This document shows, one piece after another, positions 44,640-54,505 of a stretch of 64,000 nt of DNA (position 1 is its first letter; each line of letters opens with the position of its first letter). A program made the position numbers and the translations under genes. The DNA lies in the NCBI GenBank assembly GCA_031841125.1, contig CM063111.1, positions 57,411,535 to 57,475,534 of the forward strand, given 5' to 3'. The notes under the pieces were generated by a model. The model saw nothing but the letters and a program-made list of their open reading frames with translations, was not told the origin of the DNA and did no database searches. The DNA comes from Acanthococcus lagerstroemiae. Its lineage: Eukaryota; Arthropoda; Insecta; Hemiptera; Eriococcidae.

Positions 44640-45180
44640 TGTAACATTTTATATGCTTTCACATTTCGTACTCTAATAAAATGGCTTCGTGTCGGGGGTA
44701 GGGGTGAAGATTTCTATCAACAACACGGCTACAGACTGCAGACACGCAGCAACAACAACATGGCTACAGATTGTAAATATCAACCAATGAAATCGTGTCG
44801 GGAGAGCGTTAGGTTTTTCGCTCAAGTATACCCAGTAGTAAAAGCATATGAAGTTTTATAATAAATTTCCATGGAAATGTCAACGCAGACTGCAGTTGCG
44901 CAGCAACAATACAGCTGCAGATTGTAAATGTCAATCACTGAATCCGTGTCGGAGGAGCGTCAGGTTTTTCGTAGGTTTTTCGCTCAAGTATACGCAGTAA
45001 TAAAAGCATGTAAAATGCTAAAATAAATTTCCATGGAAATGCCGACCACTAAATTCGTTTTGGGGGAGCGTTAGGTTTTTTGTTATGTTTTTCGTTACGG
45101 TTTTGCTCAAGTGCACCCGATAGTAAAAGCATATAAAATGCTAAAAAATTTCCATGAAAATTTCTATTAATAACACGGCT
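44640..45180 (+). repeat. Satellite-like array, locus 3
   Basis: Three to four successive partial monomers: cgtgtcggggg / cgtgtcgggagag / cgtgtcggaggag / ttcgttttgggggag, each followed by gcgt(t/c)aggtttttcg, gctcaagt, agtaaaagcatat and atttccatggaaat; most carry the ctgcagactgcagttgcgcagcaac block. Monomer length varies around 130-180 bp. Confidence 0.8.
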
Positions 45181-45900
45181 GCAGACAGAGCGTTACTTCT
45201 ATCGGTATGATAAATTATACAAAGCTCTTCATGGTCACAATTCAGTTCAGTGATTCAAATTTCCATATAAATTTTTATTTGTTCCAGCCATCTTCAGTAT
45301 TTAATAGAAATTTCCACGGAATTTTTTTTTCTTCAAATTAGAGTAGGATCAGGTCGAATTATTCATTCATTCTTCTATGGACCCCCCCCCCCCCAATATT
45401 TCTCGTCGAGAGTCAAGGTGAGTGCTTTTTTGCCGACCCTCCTCGAAAAACAAGATGATCTGTTTTCTCTTCTCTCCTCATTTCCAGTTCAGTTCACAGT
45501 TCAGTTCAGTGGTACATATTGCGTGAAGCCAATCTGTAGGATTTAGCTCTTCATGGTCGCAAGTCAGTTCACGATTTAGTTCAGTAGTCCACATTTCCAT
45601 GGAAATTTTTATTCCTTCTAGCCATCTTCAGTATACAGAATTTAATAGAAATTTCCATGGCTTTTTTTTTTTAGATTTTATATGCATTCGTACCCTAATT
45701 ATAATCGATTACTGAGAGGTTGATATTAAAATATAGACATGAAAATGCTCTCTCGTGGTTGCAAATCCATCTGTGACATGATTTAGGGTCGGCTACGATT
45801 TCGTTTTCATTATTTTTAGTCGAGAGTTAAGATGCGTGCCTTTTGTCAACCCTCCTCGAGGAACGAGGTTATTTTTTTCTTTTCTCGAGGAAGGACAAAA
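45181..45900. repeat. Diverged tandem duplication, 320-420-bp spacing
   Basis: agctcttcatggtc occurs at 45,223 and 45,545, both followed by cagttca, a tttccat-aaatttttatt block, ccatcttcagtat, tttaatagaaatttcca and T runs. cgagagt(c/t)aag occurs at 45,404 and 45,821, each followed by accctcctcga. The TTTCCATGGAAATTT words link it to the neighbouring satellite. Confidence 0.65.
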
Positions 45901-46444
45901 TGAATCGTTTCCGTGAGGAATGAAAAGAAATCTTTCGTGTCCTTTTCTCTAGTAGAAGTTCTTTTTTTTTTTTTTTGAAAACTTTTTTATTTTTTTATTT
46001 TAAGGAAGAAAATCATCACCTTTTTTTTTTTTTGAATGAAAATATCGTTTCATTACCGATAGTTTGTTCGCCGTTTTTGGTTTTTAGAAGTCGAGATAAT
46101 CTTGCACTTTTCAAATTTCCTTCAACTTCGCCAGATATTTATGGTTATTTCATTTTTCCAGAGCAAAAGTGTGCATGCACAGAGAAAATGTTTTGCGGGA
46201 AAAGCAAATGAAGATATGATCCAGCGAGAATGAACAGGATGTCGGCCACAATGGCAGTCGCGATACAGTTTTTGGGAGGAGATAATGGAGCCATTACTCA
46301 CATCAGTATGATAACATGTATAGGAGTTGATTTGAGGGAATGCTGAATTCAATAACATTCAGTAAATCATATACTATACTAACATTCCCAACGTACGATA
46401 ATATGTCAACAATTTTTCAGCTGATTTTTCTTCTGTAACATTAT
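45901..46444. other. Unassigned DNA
   Basis: No gene recognised. T runs at about 45,961-45,976 and 46,021-46,034. Confidence 0.35.
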
Positions 46445-46566
46445 TAGTACGCAGTGGCGCAATCAGAAATTTTCTTTACGGATTGCTAAAATTTTGAGTT
46501 GACTTAGTATCTACCCATTTGGGGGGGGGGTCATGCACCGCCCTTGGTTGCGCCACTGCTAGTGCG
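46445..46566. mobile_element. hAT-type MITE, 106 bp, imperfect 8-bp TSD
   Basis: The TIRs cagtggcgcaa (46,453-46,463) and ttgcgccactg (46,548-46,558) are perfect inverted repeats. The flanks ttagtacg and ctagtgcg match at six of eight positions, fitting an old hAT target duplication. It holds a poly-G run. It is related in end sequence, but not in body, to the element at 37,960. Confidence 0.8.
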
Positions 46567-47550
46567 GCAAATGTAAGACACTCTGTGAAAAGGTACCATA
46601 CGTCGGAAAAGTGAATTTTGCTCTACATTTTACATCCCTCCGCCCCACCTCCCAAGAAATTGAGGTAACTATTTTTTGGGCCGCAATTTTATCACTCCAA
46701 AATTTTGCCGCTCTGGGCTGCAGCCCAGTCAGCCCGTATGGTAAAACCGGCGCTGAAAATAGCCTTGTTTCGATATTCTTCCTGGTATATTCCCATTTAA
46801 AATTCTAAATGGCACGTCTCAGCCTTCCTTTGAGGGAGGAGCGAGCTTTGACCCTATAATAACCCTTTACCCATCTTCATCCGACACAGCAATAAGAAAC
46901 ATAGTGGGTGGGGGGGGGGGGGTCAATTCACGAAACAATCTGTGTGCAGCCGGTCAAAGCGAAGGAATGAACCATCAAACAAGTCAGTATCCGTTTGGTA
47001 ATCGTTTTTCATCAATCGTAACCCCTTGGCGGAGATCTGACTCATCGTCGGTTTTGAAAATGCTCGCGCGTCACAAAGCAAAATCGGCGACAGAAGCAAA
47101 AACGAACCGGAAAATTGTGCGCGGAAAATTACCATTTTCAGAGAATCCGAGATTCTTAATTAGAATTCACGATAACAGTTTCATGACGCCGGTAAAGTAA
47201 CTAACGGTTTATTTATTTATTTTTTTCTCATCGAACTGATTTTTACAGCTTACATATCCTTTCCTATATGAAACAAACGACCATGCATATACATATTATA
47301 GGTACGAAGATTACGTAAAAACGAAGGCGAAGCGAAATACCCTCCGATAAGACGGACCGTAATAACACCGAGGGAAAAAATCGCAGAAAGAAATAGAAAC
47401 TGCTGGCGAGATAGATTTACCAGGTATACACTATACAGCACCACACGGCATAATAAACTACGGCTGCACTTCTATAACGGTCATAGCGAAGGTAATCTAG
47501 TCGATACAGAAAAAAGTACATCTTCGCGCCGTTTTAATGTTACATATAAA
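46567..47550. other. Unassigned DNA
   Basis: No gene recognised. Poly-G at about 46,909-46,922. From about 47,040 the sequence becomes CpG-bearing and less repetitive. Confidence 0.35.
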
Positions 47551-47784
47551 TTAATATATACGGTGGTCATTTTCAGTGATTCCTATCGTGTTAATTATTA
47601 TCGACGTGCAGCTCGGCAGGTACACATAAATACCAGCCGTATCTCTACCTAATGAACAGCAGCCATCCACAAAGTCCATTAACGACGTCGTCAACGCCGG
47701 TGGATTAATTAAAAAGACAACGGAGCACCGGGCAACTTGCTTTCTGCCAACTTCCAGCTTTGCAACAGCACGAGAGTCCGCCAT
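47551..47784 (-). other. Possible 5' coding exon, weak
   Basis: A minus-strand ATG at 47,784 sits in a very good Kozak context (agcaaaATGGCGGAC) and opens a frame of 77 codons starting MADSRAVAKLEVGRKQ. The AAAATGGCGG string also resembles a YY1/Pho site, so the ATG may be a coincidence. No protein family is recognised and no splice donor could be chosen. A CpG-richer region with a DRE-like motif lies upstream on this strand. Confidence 0.2.
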
Positions 47785-48129
47785 TTTGCTGGCTCGCGCA
47801 CGCCGGACACCAATAATCCAGATAATCGCCAAAACCGATCAAACACAGTAGCTCGCCATGATACACACACCATCACAGTCGGCTGCGACTGACCATTCGC
47901 ATTAGGGATGAAACAGAACTCAAAAAGAAAACTAAAACACCACTCTGACTGTTCTTTTTTGTTACCCCTTCTCCATGTTTCCTTTACCACCTTCTTTCCT
48001 GCAGTCATGTCAGCCTCAAACTCGCAAATTTACCGAATTCTTTGTAACTTTGCACCAGCCCACCGGGAGGTTCTCAGGTAACACAGCTAACCATCCCCTC
48101 TGGTACTGATATCGGATACAATTCAGGGA

Positions 48130-48560
48130 ACCGAATACACCGAGTCGCGCTCTCGCACCGGAACACGATCATGCGTACACGCGCAACCGGTTGCCAGCAT
48201 GCGACCGGCCGCGTTCGCGCGCGTAATTACGGCGCGCACACCAACCAGATACGCGGCGCGGCGGCGTTGATTGGCGCCGTCGCGCTACTCATTGGGATGC
48301 ACTATATCGATAATCGCTCTTCCAGTTTAATCTCTTTGCTCGCCGAGTGTTTATAACGCCGACCTGCATACAAATTAAACCTGGATACTTGCATATACCT
48401 GCGCGCATTGTGACACGTGGATGCATTCCGGAAATTCTCGACGTTTTTCCCACGGTTTTATCAACGCGGCCTCCGTCTCTGTGTCACTCTGTCTGTGCGT
48501 CTACAGTACGGTGCAGCGCGAACGAATGCGGAATCGCGAGTGAGCAATTTGAGCGTAAAC
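48130..48560. promoter_or_regulatory. CpG cluster with DRE-like motif
   Basis: This is one of the most CpG-dense stretches of the window (ccggccgcgttcgcgcgcg, ggcgcggcggcg). It contains tatcgata at 48,305-48,312, identical to the core DRE bound by DREF in Drosophila promoters, and two ATTGG (inverted CCAAT) words at about 48,269 and 48,291. Promoter function is an inference; no flanking gene is recognised with confidence. Confidence 0.3.
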
Positions 48561-48813
48561 GTCGGAATTGATAATTACGGTGTCGCGAGCTCGACTGTAC
48601 GCCATATTTTTACGCAACCGATTCGACGGTCGAGGCTGATTCCAAGTAGCAACCAACTAGACTCGCAGGATAACCCAAGTAAGGAGAATGATTACCTGAT
48701 TCATGCAGGATTTTCAGGACTGTCGCTACATATGAGTAGGGGACAAGACAATCATACTTCAGAGTTGGGGCAACTTTGCAATTTCAAATGTTCAGCTGGC
48801 TAATTCATATATG
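48561..48813. other. Unassigned DNA
   Basis: No gene recognised; the 128-codon frame at 48,417-48,803 has no family signature. Confidence 0.35.
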
Positions 48814-48900
48814 TTAAAGCCCTAGCACACCGGCGCGGTCTCAGAGACTGCAAGCGGTTAGACCCCGTGATAGACTACGCCAGTGTGCTGGGGCCTTTAA
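48814..48900. repeat. Inverted repeat at the LINE 3' end
   Basis: The arms 48,814-48,835 (ttaaagccctagcacaccggcg) and 48,878-48,900 are imperfect inverted repeats around a 42-base centre. The right arm coincides with the end of the adjacent minus-strand LINE, so it is either a small TIR element or a structured 3' end. Confidence 0.6.
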
Positions 48901-50130
48901 TAGTTGTTGTCGTCGTCTGGCCTCGTTCTCGGGAATCCGCGCATCACCTTCGCTCTCTATGTATCCTCTGGTGGCTCACCACGCCAATCTGCGATCCTTA
49001 TCATCCGCCCACAGTCGGGGCATCTGACGGGTGTGCTTGCTGTGGTTCTGGTCCGGTGTTGCCGATTGAAAACTCGCCGTTTTGATAAATTGCCATTTTC
49101 CATACTATCCGGTGCTCGCATAGCTCCTCCCAGGTACGGTCCACTTTGGCGTTATTCAGGGTTACATGAATCATATCCTTATATCGCCTGATCTGACCAC
49201 TTTACATCCTCCGGCCTTGGCCCACCTCACGGTACAGGGCCTGCTTTGGGAGTCTGGTATCTTCCAAACTCCGGACATACCCTATTCAGCGAAGTTGGTT
49301 CCTGGCCAGCATGCGCTCCTTCGGGTCGCAATCAGCCCGCTCCAGCACTTTCGTATTTGACACGTAGTCCTGCCACATAATTCGTAGGATATTTTTCGGT
49401 TGCCGTTGGTGAAATTTCTCGACGGTCTTGACATGTTTAACATTCGCTACTATATAGCAGGGTGGGTAGCACCACCGCTTTATAGACTACAATTTTCGTT
49501 TCTATTTTGATGAGGTCGTTACCATCAAGCACTCGCCGTTTCAGCTTGAACACTGTATTCGCAGCATTTCTTAACCGCTGGTTGATTTCCGAGTCCAAGT
49601 TGCAGTTGTTGGCTACCAAGCTACCCAAGTAATTGAATTGTTCCACGGCTTCGATAGTATTTCCAGCTATGTTGATACAGGCGCTCGAGCTTGCAGGCGC
49701 GTCTTATCGCATGACCATCAGCTTTGTTTTTGTGTGATTGACTTCCATTCCTAGTCCTCTGTACGTTTCTACAAAAATATCGATCATTCTTTGGGTCTCT
49801 TCGGCCGAGTGTCCTAGAACCACGGCATTGTCACGCATACTGCAGTTCGCATATGAATCTGGATCGAACATTCTTCTGACTTTTTAACCTGACCAGGTTA
49901 TATAATCCACATCCGTGCGGTATCTTATTTTGAGACCCCTGTCAAGAAATTTGCGGTCTACAATAATTAGGAAGACTGTCATGAAGGCGTTCAAGAGGAG
50001 AGAGGTGCCATAACGCATCTTTGGCATACACCATTGGCTATTTCGAATTTGTTTGTCACGTTTTTACCAGCAGTGACCTGGACTTGGTTTTTAATAATGT
50101 GAAGATGATCTGACATACGTATTACATACC
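48893..50130 (-). pseudogene. LINE ORF2 remnant: RT and C-terminal part
   Basis: On the minus strand, in order: VTAGKNVTNKFEIANGVCQRC (motif B region, near 50,050), MRDNAVVLGHSAEETQRMID (after a degraded FADD), GMEVNHTKTKLMVMR, VEQFNYLGSLVANNCNLDSEI (near 49,640), NTVFKLKRRVL, VVLPTLLYSSECW and, after frameshifts, CPDCGRMIRIADW / SQIGVVSHQRIHRERR, i.e. a CX2C ... HX3-4H-like tail. The frame ends with Asp/Asn-rich codons at the 48,893 edge. This differs from the 14.8-kb family and represents another LINE group. Many stops and frame changes. Confidence 0.8.
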
Positions 50131-50430
50131 TCCGAGTAGTATAGTTTGGATATGGTTGTAATCGACGTGCAGAGCGATTGCAAGACTACCTCTCACGTAA
50201 CAGTATACATTAATATTAATATGATGGTGAAACAGATATTATGGATGGTTTTATAGAGTGATTAATGAATAAATATTCTTCAGATTCAGATGGACATCAT
50301 ATTTCTGATATCTGCGTGAACAAATTTTTGAAAGTTTAAAATTATATTTTCAAATGTCGCAGAACATTTGAAACTAAGTAATTCATAAACAATAACTAAT
50401 TCGATAACTCTCTCCACAGAACTATATATA
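50131..50430. other. Unassigned AT-rich DNA
   Basis: No gene recognised. Confidence 0.35.
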
Positions 50431-51034
50431 TGTGGCAGTATCTACAAAAAGGGGTAAATTTGTCGATCGATCAACGTTTCAGAAAATGCAAAAAAAGAGA
50501 AACAAAGTTTTTTTGGTCGAAAAAGTCAATTTTGAGATTTCGGTTGATTTCTATAGAAAAAACATCGCAATAACGAAGAGACAAAATTTACACACATGAG
50601 AGAGAAGAGGGAGAGAGAGAAAGAGAATTATGAAAGAGAATGAGAAAAGAATGCGAATGTCTGCGTTCTCTTCTTCGTGGTTTTCCGGAGCTCACGAATA
50701 AATCCGATGTTCTGAATTGTTACCACGCAGAAGAGCGAAAAATTACTTTTCCAACAAGCCCTTCTCGAGGCTGGTAACGTGAATCCGCGGCAAGTTTGGG
50801 CCGCTTGACGGAGTGGGAGAAAAAGTTGTGTCTAACTTTAAACGCGTTTTTCCCCAAAACGTGTTTTTGAGCGTTCTCGTTACACTCATCTTTGACCACT
50901 CGTATCTCCGGAACAAAAAACGCTACAAATTTCGCCGATAGCTCGTTGGAATGGGCATTCATTTATTACGTACTGTCCGGGACTCAAAATTCGTCGGATC
51001 GACAAAGTTACCCCTTTTTATAGAAACTGCCACA
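50431..51034 (-). mobile_element. 0.6-kb TIR element, copy B
   Basis: Reverse-oriented partner of 42,489-43,097. The right end in reverse complement reads tgtggcagtttctataaaaa; the left end is tgtggcagtatctacaaaaa. tata flanks both ends, compatible with a TA or TATA target duplication. The interior matches copy A throughout, with small indels. Confidence 0.8.
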
Positions 51035-51084
51035 TATAGTTTGTTTTTTTATACACATGGTATCCCCAGTTTTCGGTGATTCGA

Positions 51085-51396
51085 GTAAATCATGAGTAGG
51101 TGTAGTTGTCTGCTTACAGCTACCTGTAGCTGTAGCTGATCGTCGCAACTACATTTTTCACAACTACTAGCTGTAGCTGTTATTTCAAACTACAGCTACT
51201 GTAGCTTCCATTAAAGTAGCTGCAATGAGCAGCTACAGCTAGTAGTCGTAGTTGTTGTTTGCAACTACTCGAAATGTAGTTTGCAGTCGCCAATCAATTT
51301 TTCGACCTAACTACTACAAGCAGTGAGGTTGAATGTTGCTGCTAAGTTACTTTTAAGAGAGTAGCTGTCATTGTAGTTAGCTACTGCCCAACACTG
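51085..51396. mobile_element. GTAGCT-rich TIR-like element end
   Basis: About 300 bases dominated by agctac/gtagct/actac words in both orientations. The right edge, read in reverse complement, is cagtgttgggcagtagct, resembling the CAGTGTTGGGCA termini of a known arthropod DNA-element type rich in short self-complementary words. The left terminus is not found. It abuts the RTE-like tail at 51,397. Confidence 0.5.
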
Positions 51397-51535
51397 GATT
51401 CCAGTATGTTCAACAAATAATCAAGGATGTCAAATGTGTAACTACGAAATGAAAGAATTTGCGCAAGATATAGGGAGAAATAGAGAGCTGCATCAACCGG
51501 TTGTAAAACTGATAACCTTATCATCATCAAAAAGT
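51397..51535 (+). pseudogene. RTE-like LINE extreme 3' fragment
   Basis: gattccagtatgt ... aataatc ... gatgtcaaatgt ... gagagctgcatcaa aligns with 25,770-25,880. The translation in changing frames retains YVQQIIKDVKC. The end has ttatcatcatca. It starts exactly where the GTAGCT element ends. Confidence 0.7.
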
Positions 51536-52763
51536 TGATAGAAAGGGTATGACGGGGACTTTGAGTACATTAGGTAGGTCATCGTTCTCGATCGCCAAGT
51601 CCCGCTGGTCACCTCACCCCCCCCCCCCACAATCCCCGTCTGGCTCAATTGCCACCGCAAGGAAAACACTCGTCTCGATTTATGTTTACCGGTTTCCGAT
51701 GGTGGCTAGGACCTAAGACGCGGGCCGAGCTGAGAGACCTAATTAATGAATCATTGTTCGCGATGAAATAGACGAATTGACCTGTACAACGGCGAGCTAA
51801 ACCAAATGATTTGGCCTTGCCTTCGTCTCCGTACGTTATACGAGTTGTTTAGCATCGGTAACGTTCATCTACGAGTATGTGCCCGTACACATACACGTAC
51901 GAACTGTCCGTGCTCCGTGGACCGCTCTCGCTCACCACTCTGCTCTATATTATATTTATGAGTACTTCCCGTTGCCCCTTGATCTTACATTTACATTAGC
52001 GAAGAATATTTTATATCTTTCGACCTAACTACTTATATTTACCGCAAACTTACGATTGCATCACGCAGGTTGTTTCCAATTTACAAAGGTTACGACCTGT
52101 TGAATATCGTTATTCTCTTCTCTGTTATGCTGTTACGTAGTTTTATATCATTGTTGCCGAACGCATACGTCGTTACAGTTCCGTGCAGAATTAAGTACAC
52201 AGCCCCGTCGTCCGGCCCCGTTGATTACAAATTTATGCGCCGGTATGTACACGGACGCGGAGAGCTTCTCTCTCGAAAGCATTCCACCTATGAAGAATTT
52301 ATACGTTCGAGTCGCACGGCGCGGCCTGGCGCGGCGGTCAGCGTAAAAGATGCTGTTCCGGAAACCGCGCCTCCTCTTCGACTGTCCGGAGACCGCAAGA
52401 ATAATTACACCCGTAATGTGTTTTGCATACTTCGGCTAATATCTCATGTTAGTAATAGACGTTGGTTACCTCCGAGCTCCAAACCGATGAGCCCATTAGT
52501 CGCGCGTGCTGCCAAAAATTCTCGATTGCCGTTCGAAACCCTTCGAAATAGGAAAACGAACATTAAATTGACCACACCAGTCCTCCTAGGTAACGTAACC
52601 AATTTTTCGGGCAAAGGGCGTAAAAAATGTTCGAAAGAGGGCACGCGGTGACGCTCCTGCACACAAGAATCATCGAAAAGAATGCCCAAGCCCTTTCATG
52701 CCAATCGAAACAATCGTATTTGCCTGTCTGTTAGCACAAGTGTCCGTCAATCCTTAATCCTCC
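51536..52763. other. CpG-bearing unassigned DNA with a 193-codon frame
   Basis: The plus-strand frame 52,070-52,651 starts at TTG, not ATG, and follows gcatcacgcag, which could be a 3' splice site. Its translation has a hydrophobic stretch near the start (LLNIVILFSVMLLRSFISLL) and a basic end (GKGRKKCSKEGTR). I recognise no family. It is the longest frame outside mobile elements but sits in DNA with few stops on both strands, so chance is likely. Confidence 0.3.
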
Positions 52764-52983
52764 TCTCTTTTTTCTAATTTTTGCTCTCAACCCGAGCCCT
52801 GGAACCCGCTCTTTCGAGCGTTACCTCACAGACGTCGGGGAGGCTGTCAGAGCTGTCTTAGCCCTCTTCTCTTCTTGCCGAAACACCGACCTAGGTCGAA
52901 ATGTAGCGAGTGGCCAAGTGAGTTCAAACCTGAGACCTCCGGATTCCGAGACCAGCGCGCTATCCACTCGGCCAATTAGACCT
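52764..52983 (-). mobile_element. tRNA-derived SINE, copy 3 (most complete)
   Basis: On the minus strand the head reads ggccgagtggatagcgcgc (A-box, TGGCCGAGTGG style), then tctcggaatccggagg, a decayed B-box aggtttgaactc, a body with cctaggtcggtg and agggctaagacagctc, and a tail ttgagagcaaaaattag followed by aaaaaagagag. Such a head is typical of SINEs transcribed by RNA polymerase III. Copies 1 and 2 share body and tail. Confidence 0.75.
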
Positions 52984-53305
52984 CAACACCTAGCCCCGGC
53001 GAAAGTAGGGCGATCGCTCCAGGTCTCGCGCAAAAGAAAATTTACTGTTATTAAAGGATTTAAAAAAAGGAGAGAGAAAAAGGGAGAGGTAAGAAAAGTA
53101 TGGTATACATAGGAGGCAGCGGTGTCACCAGTTAGAAAAAATCCTCGCTCTCCACCACTGCCTCAGGCCTTTCAAATAGAAGCGCCGGAGCCGATCCACC
53201 CAAGCAAACTATAGTCAGCGCTGTAGCTGGCAATCTATTTTGAGGGGGGAGATAAGTGAACACAGCAAAACTGCCACCTAAAATACAAAAAATTTCAGTT
53301 GAAAC
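52984..53305. other. Unassigned DNA
   Basis: No gene recognised. Confidence 0.35.
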
Positions 53306-54023
53306 TGTTACGCTCGCGTAGCTTGCGAACCCCTAATTTCAGAAAGAAACCCGGCTCGTAGTGCGACCGTGTCGCTGGCAACGAGTCTCTCGGAGGGTTG
53401 TGTTTTACACCCTCCAGATTACGTCACGACTGGTGAAAGCGGCCACGGTCAGGCTATATAAACTCGAACGGCGGTCGTTCGAAATCACTTCTCGTCGAGT
53501 CGAGGCTCCTACACCGTCTTCTTTGGTATACTCCGCCGCGGGCTGCATCCAGGTGCCTGGTGCACCGTTAAGGATATCTAAACCGAGCACCTTCGATACG
53601 CTCCCGTCGCAGACTCGCAGCATCTAAGTGTCGACTTCGATATACTCTGCTGCGTGCTGCATCCAGGTGTTTGGTGCACCGTTGCCGATATTCGAACCGA
53701 GAATTTACGATACGCTACCGTCGCAGCATCCAGGTGTCTGGTGCTCCGGGACAGAACCGAAGGGGGTTGCTTCCTGAGCCGACATACTCCGCTATGTGCG
53801 CATCCAGTCTCTGGTGCCCGTCACGGATATTCGAACTAGGAATCTCCAATACTCTCCCGTCGCAGCATCCAGGTGTCTGGTGCTCCGGGACAGAACCGTC
53901 GCGACGCCTACGATCTCTGACCTAACGAGGGAAGTATTAAGCCTCATTACAAAAGCCGTCCCCGTGCCTCTGTCGTTCATGTTGTTCATTTAGTAGATTA
54001 AGAGAAGTCCTAATACAGTTACA
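53306..54023 (+). repeat. LTR of a retrotransposon (about 718 bp)
   Basis: It begins tgttacgctcgcgtagc and ends aatacagttaca (TGT...ACA). A TATA-like ctatataaac is at 53,454-53,463. It carries five internal repeats and is CpG-rich, unlike the surrounding DNA. A gag-like start codon follows 62 bases later, so this is a 5' LTR. No second LTR is in the window, and the primer-binding site is not certain (ccggcgctgacgaac follows at about 54,050). Confidence 0.6.
53545..53890 (+). repeat. Tandem motif inside the LTR
   Basis: gcatccaggtg(t/c)ctggtgc(a/t)cc and close variants occur near 53,545, 53,657, 53,724, 53,799 and 53,866. Several are preceded by cgtcgcagcatcc and followed by gatattcgaac or gggacagaaccg. 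Spacing is irregular (about 67-112 bases). Confidence 0.75.
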
Positions 54024-54084
54024 ATTTCGAATCTCGCGTAATCATTTCTCCGGCGCTGACGAACCTCGCAAACCCACACTTCAA

Positions 54085-54328
54085 ATGTCTTATAACCTCC
54101 ATTCGAGGAAACCAGACATAACACCGGGGAGCTTGCCTAACTCAACCGAGGCTACCACGCGAACTTCCCCCTGTGTAACAAAACATAAAGAAATTACTCA
54201 CTTTTCCAAATCTATCAGGACTAGCCGTGTGGAGAAATACCTCGGTAGGGTAATTCTTAGTTACTCTTGGTGGAAAATATTTCATTTTTCCACCAATAAA
54301 CTTACAGACTGGGACGCTTGTAGATTCT
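54085..54328 (+). pseudogene. Gag N-terminus remnant of the LTR element
   Basis: The frame of 81 codons starts MSYNLHSRKPDITPG, close to the MxYNLRSR start often seen in gag proteins of insect LTR elements, and sits 62 bases after the LTR end. Similarity fades after about 35 codons and the element is cut off before 54,390, where an unrelated LINE piece begins. Confidence 0.45.
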
Positions 54329-54389
54329 AAGTCATGACAAAAACTGATTTATCTGCAGGCCCAAAGAGACCAAACGAGGGTATTCTTGT

Positions 54390-54505
54390 GGCCAGCAACC
54401 TATCCAGCAAGCAGGCTTTAGACGAACATTCTCCACAATTGACCATCTACAAAAAATAATGAACTCGCTAACAGGAAAAAGCAAAGAATACTAAATTGAT
54501 GTATA
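54390..54505 (+). pseudogene. LINE RT fragment
   Basis: The frame QQPIQQAGFRRTFSTIDHL followed by QKIMNSLTGKSKEY*IDV matches the fingers region of the 14.8-18.7-kb LINE (QAGFKKNFSTIDHL ... NCNEYQIDV). Only about 35 codons remain. It is sandwiched between the LTR element remnant and repeat block A. Confidence 0.75.

Noticed and set aside
50720..50962. 80-codon minus-strand frame in the 0.6-kb TIR element
   Set aside because: The matching frame in copy A is interrupted differently and the codons show no conservation pattern; likely non-coding.
51085..51396. Simple microsatellite
   Set aside because: Words occur in both orientations and the right edge matches a transposon-like terminus, so a plain microsatellite does not explain it.
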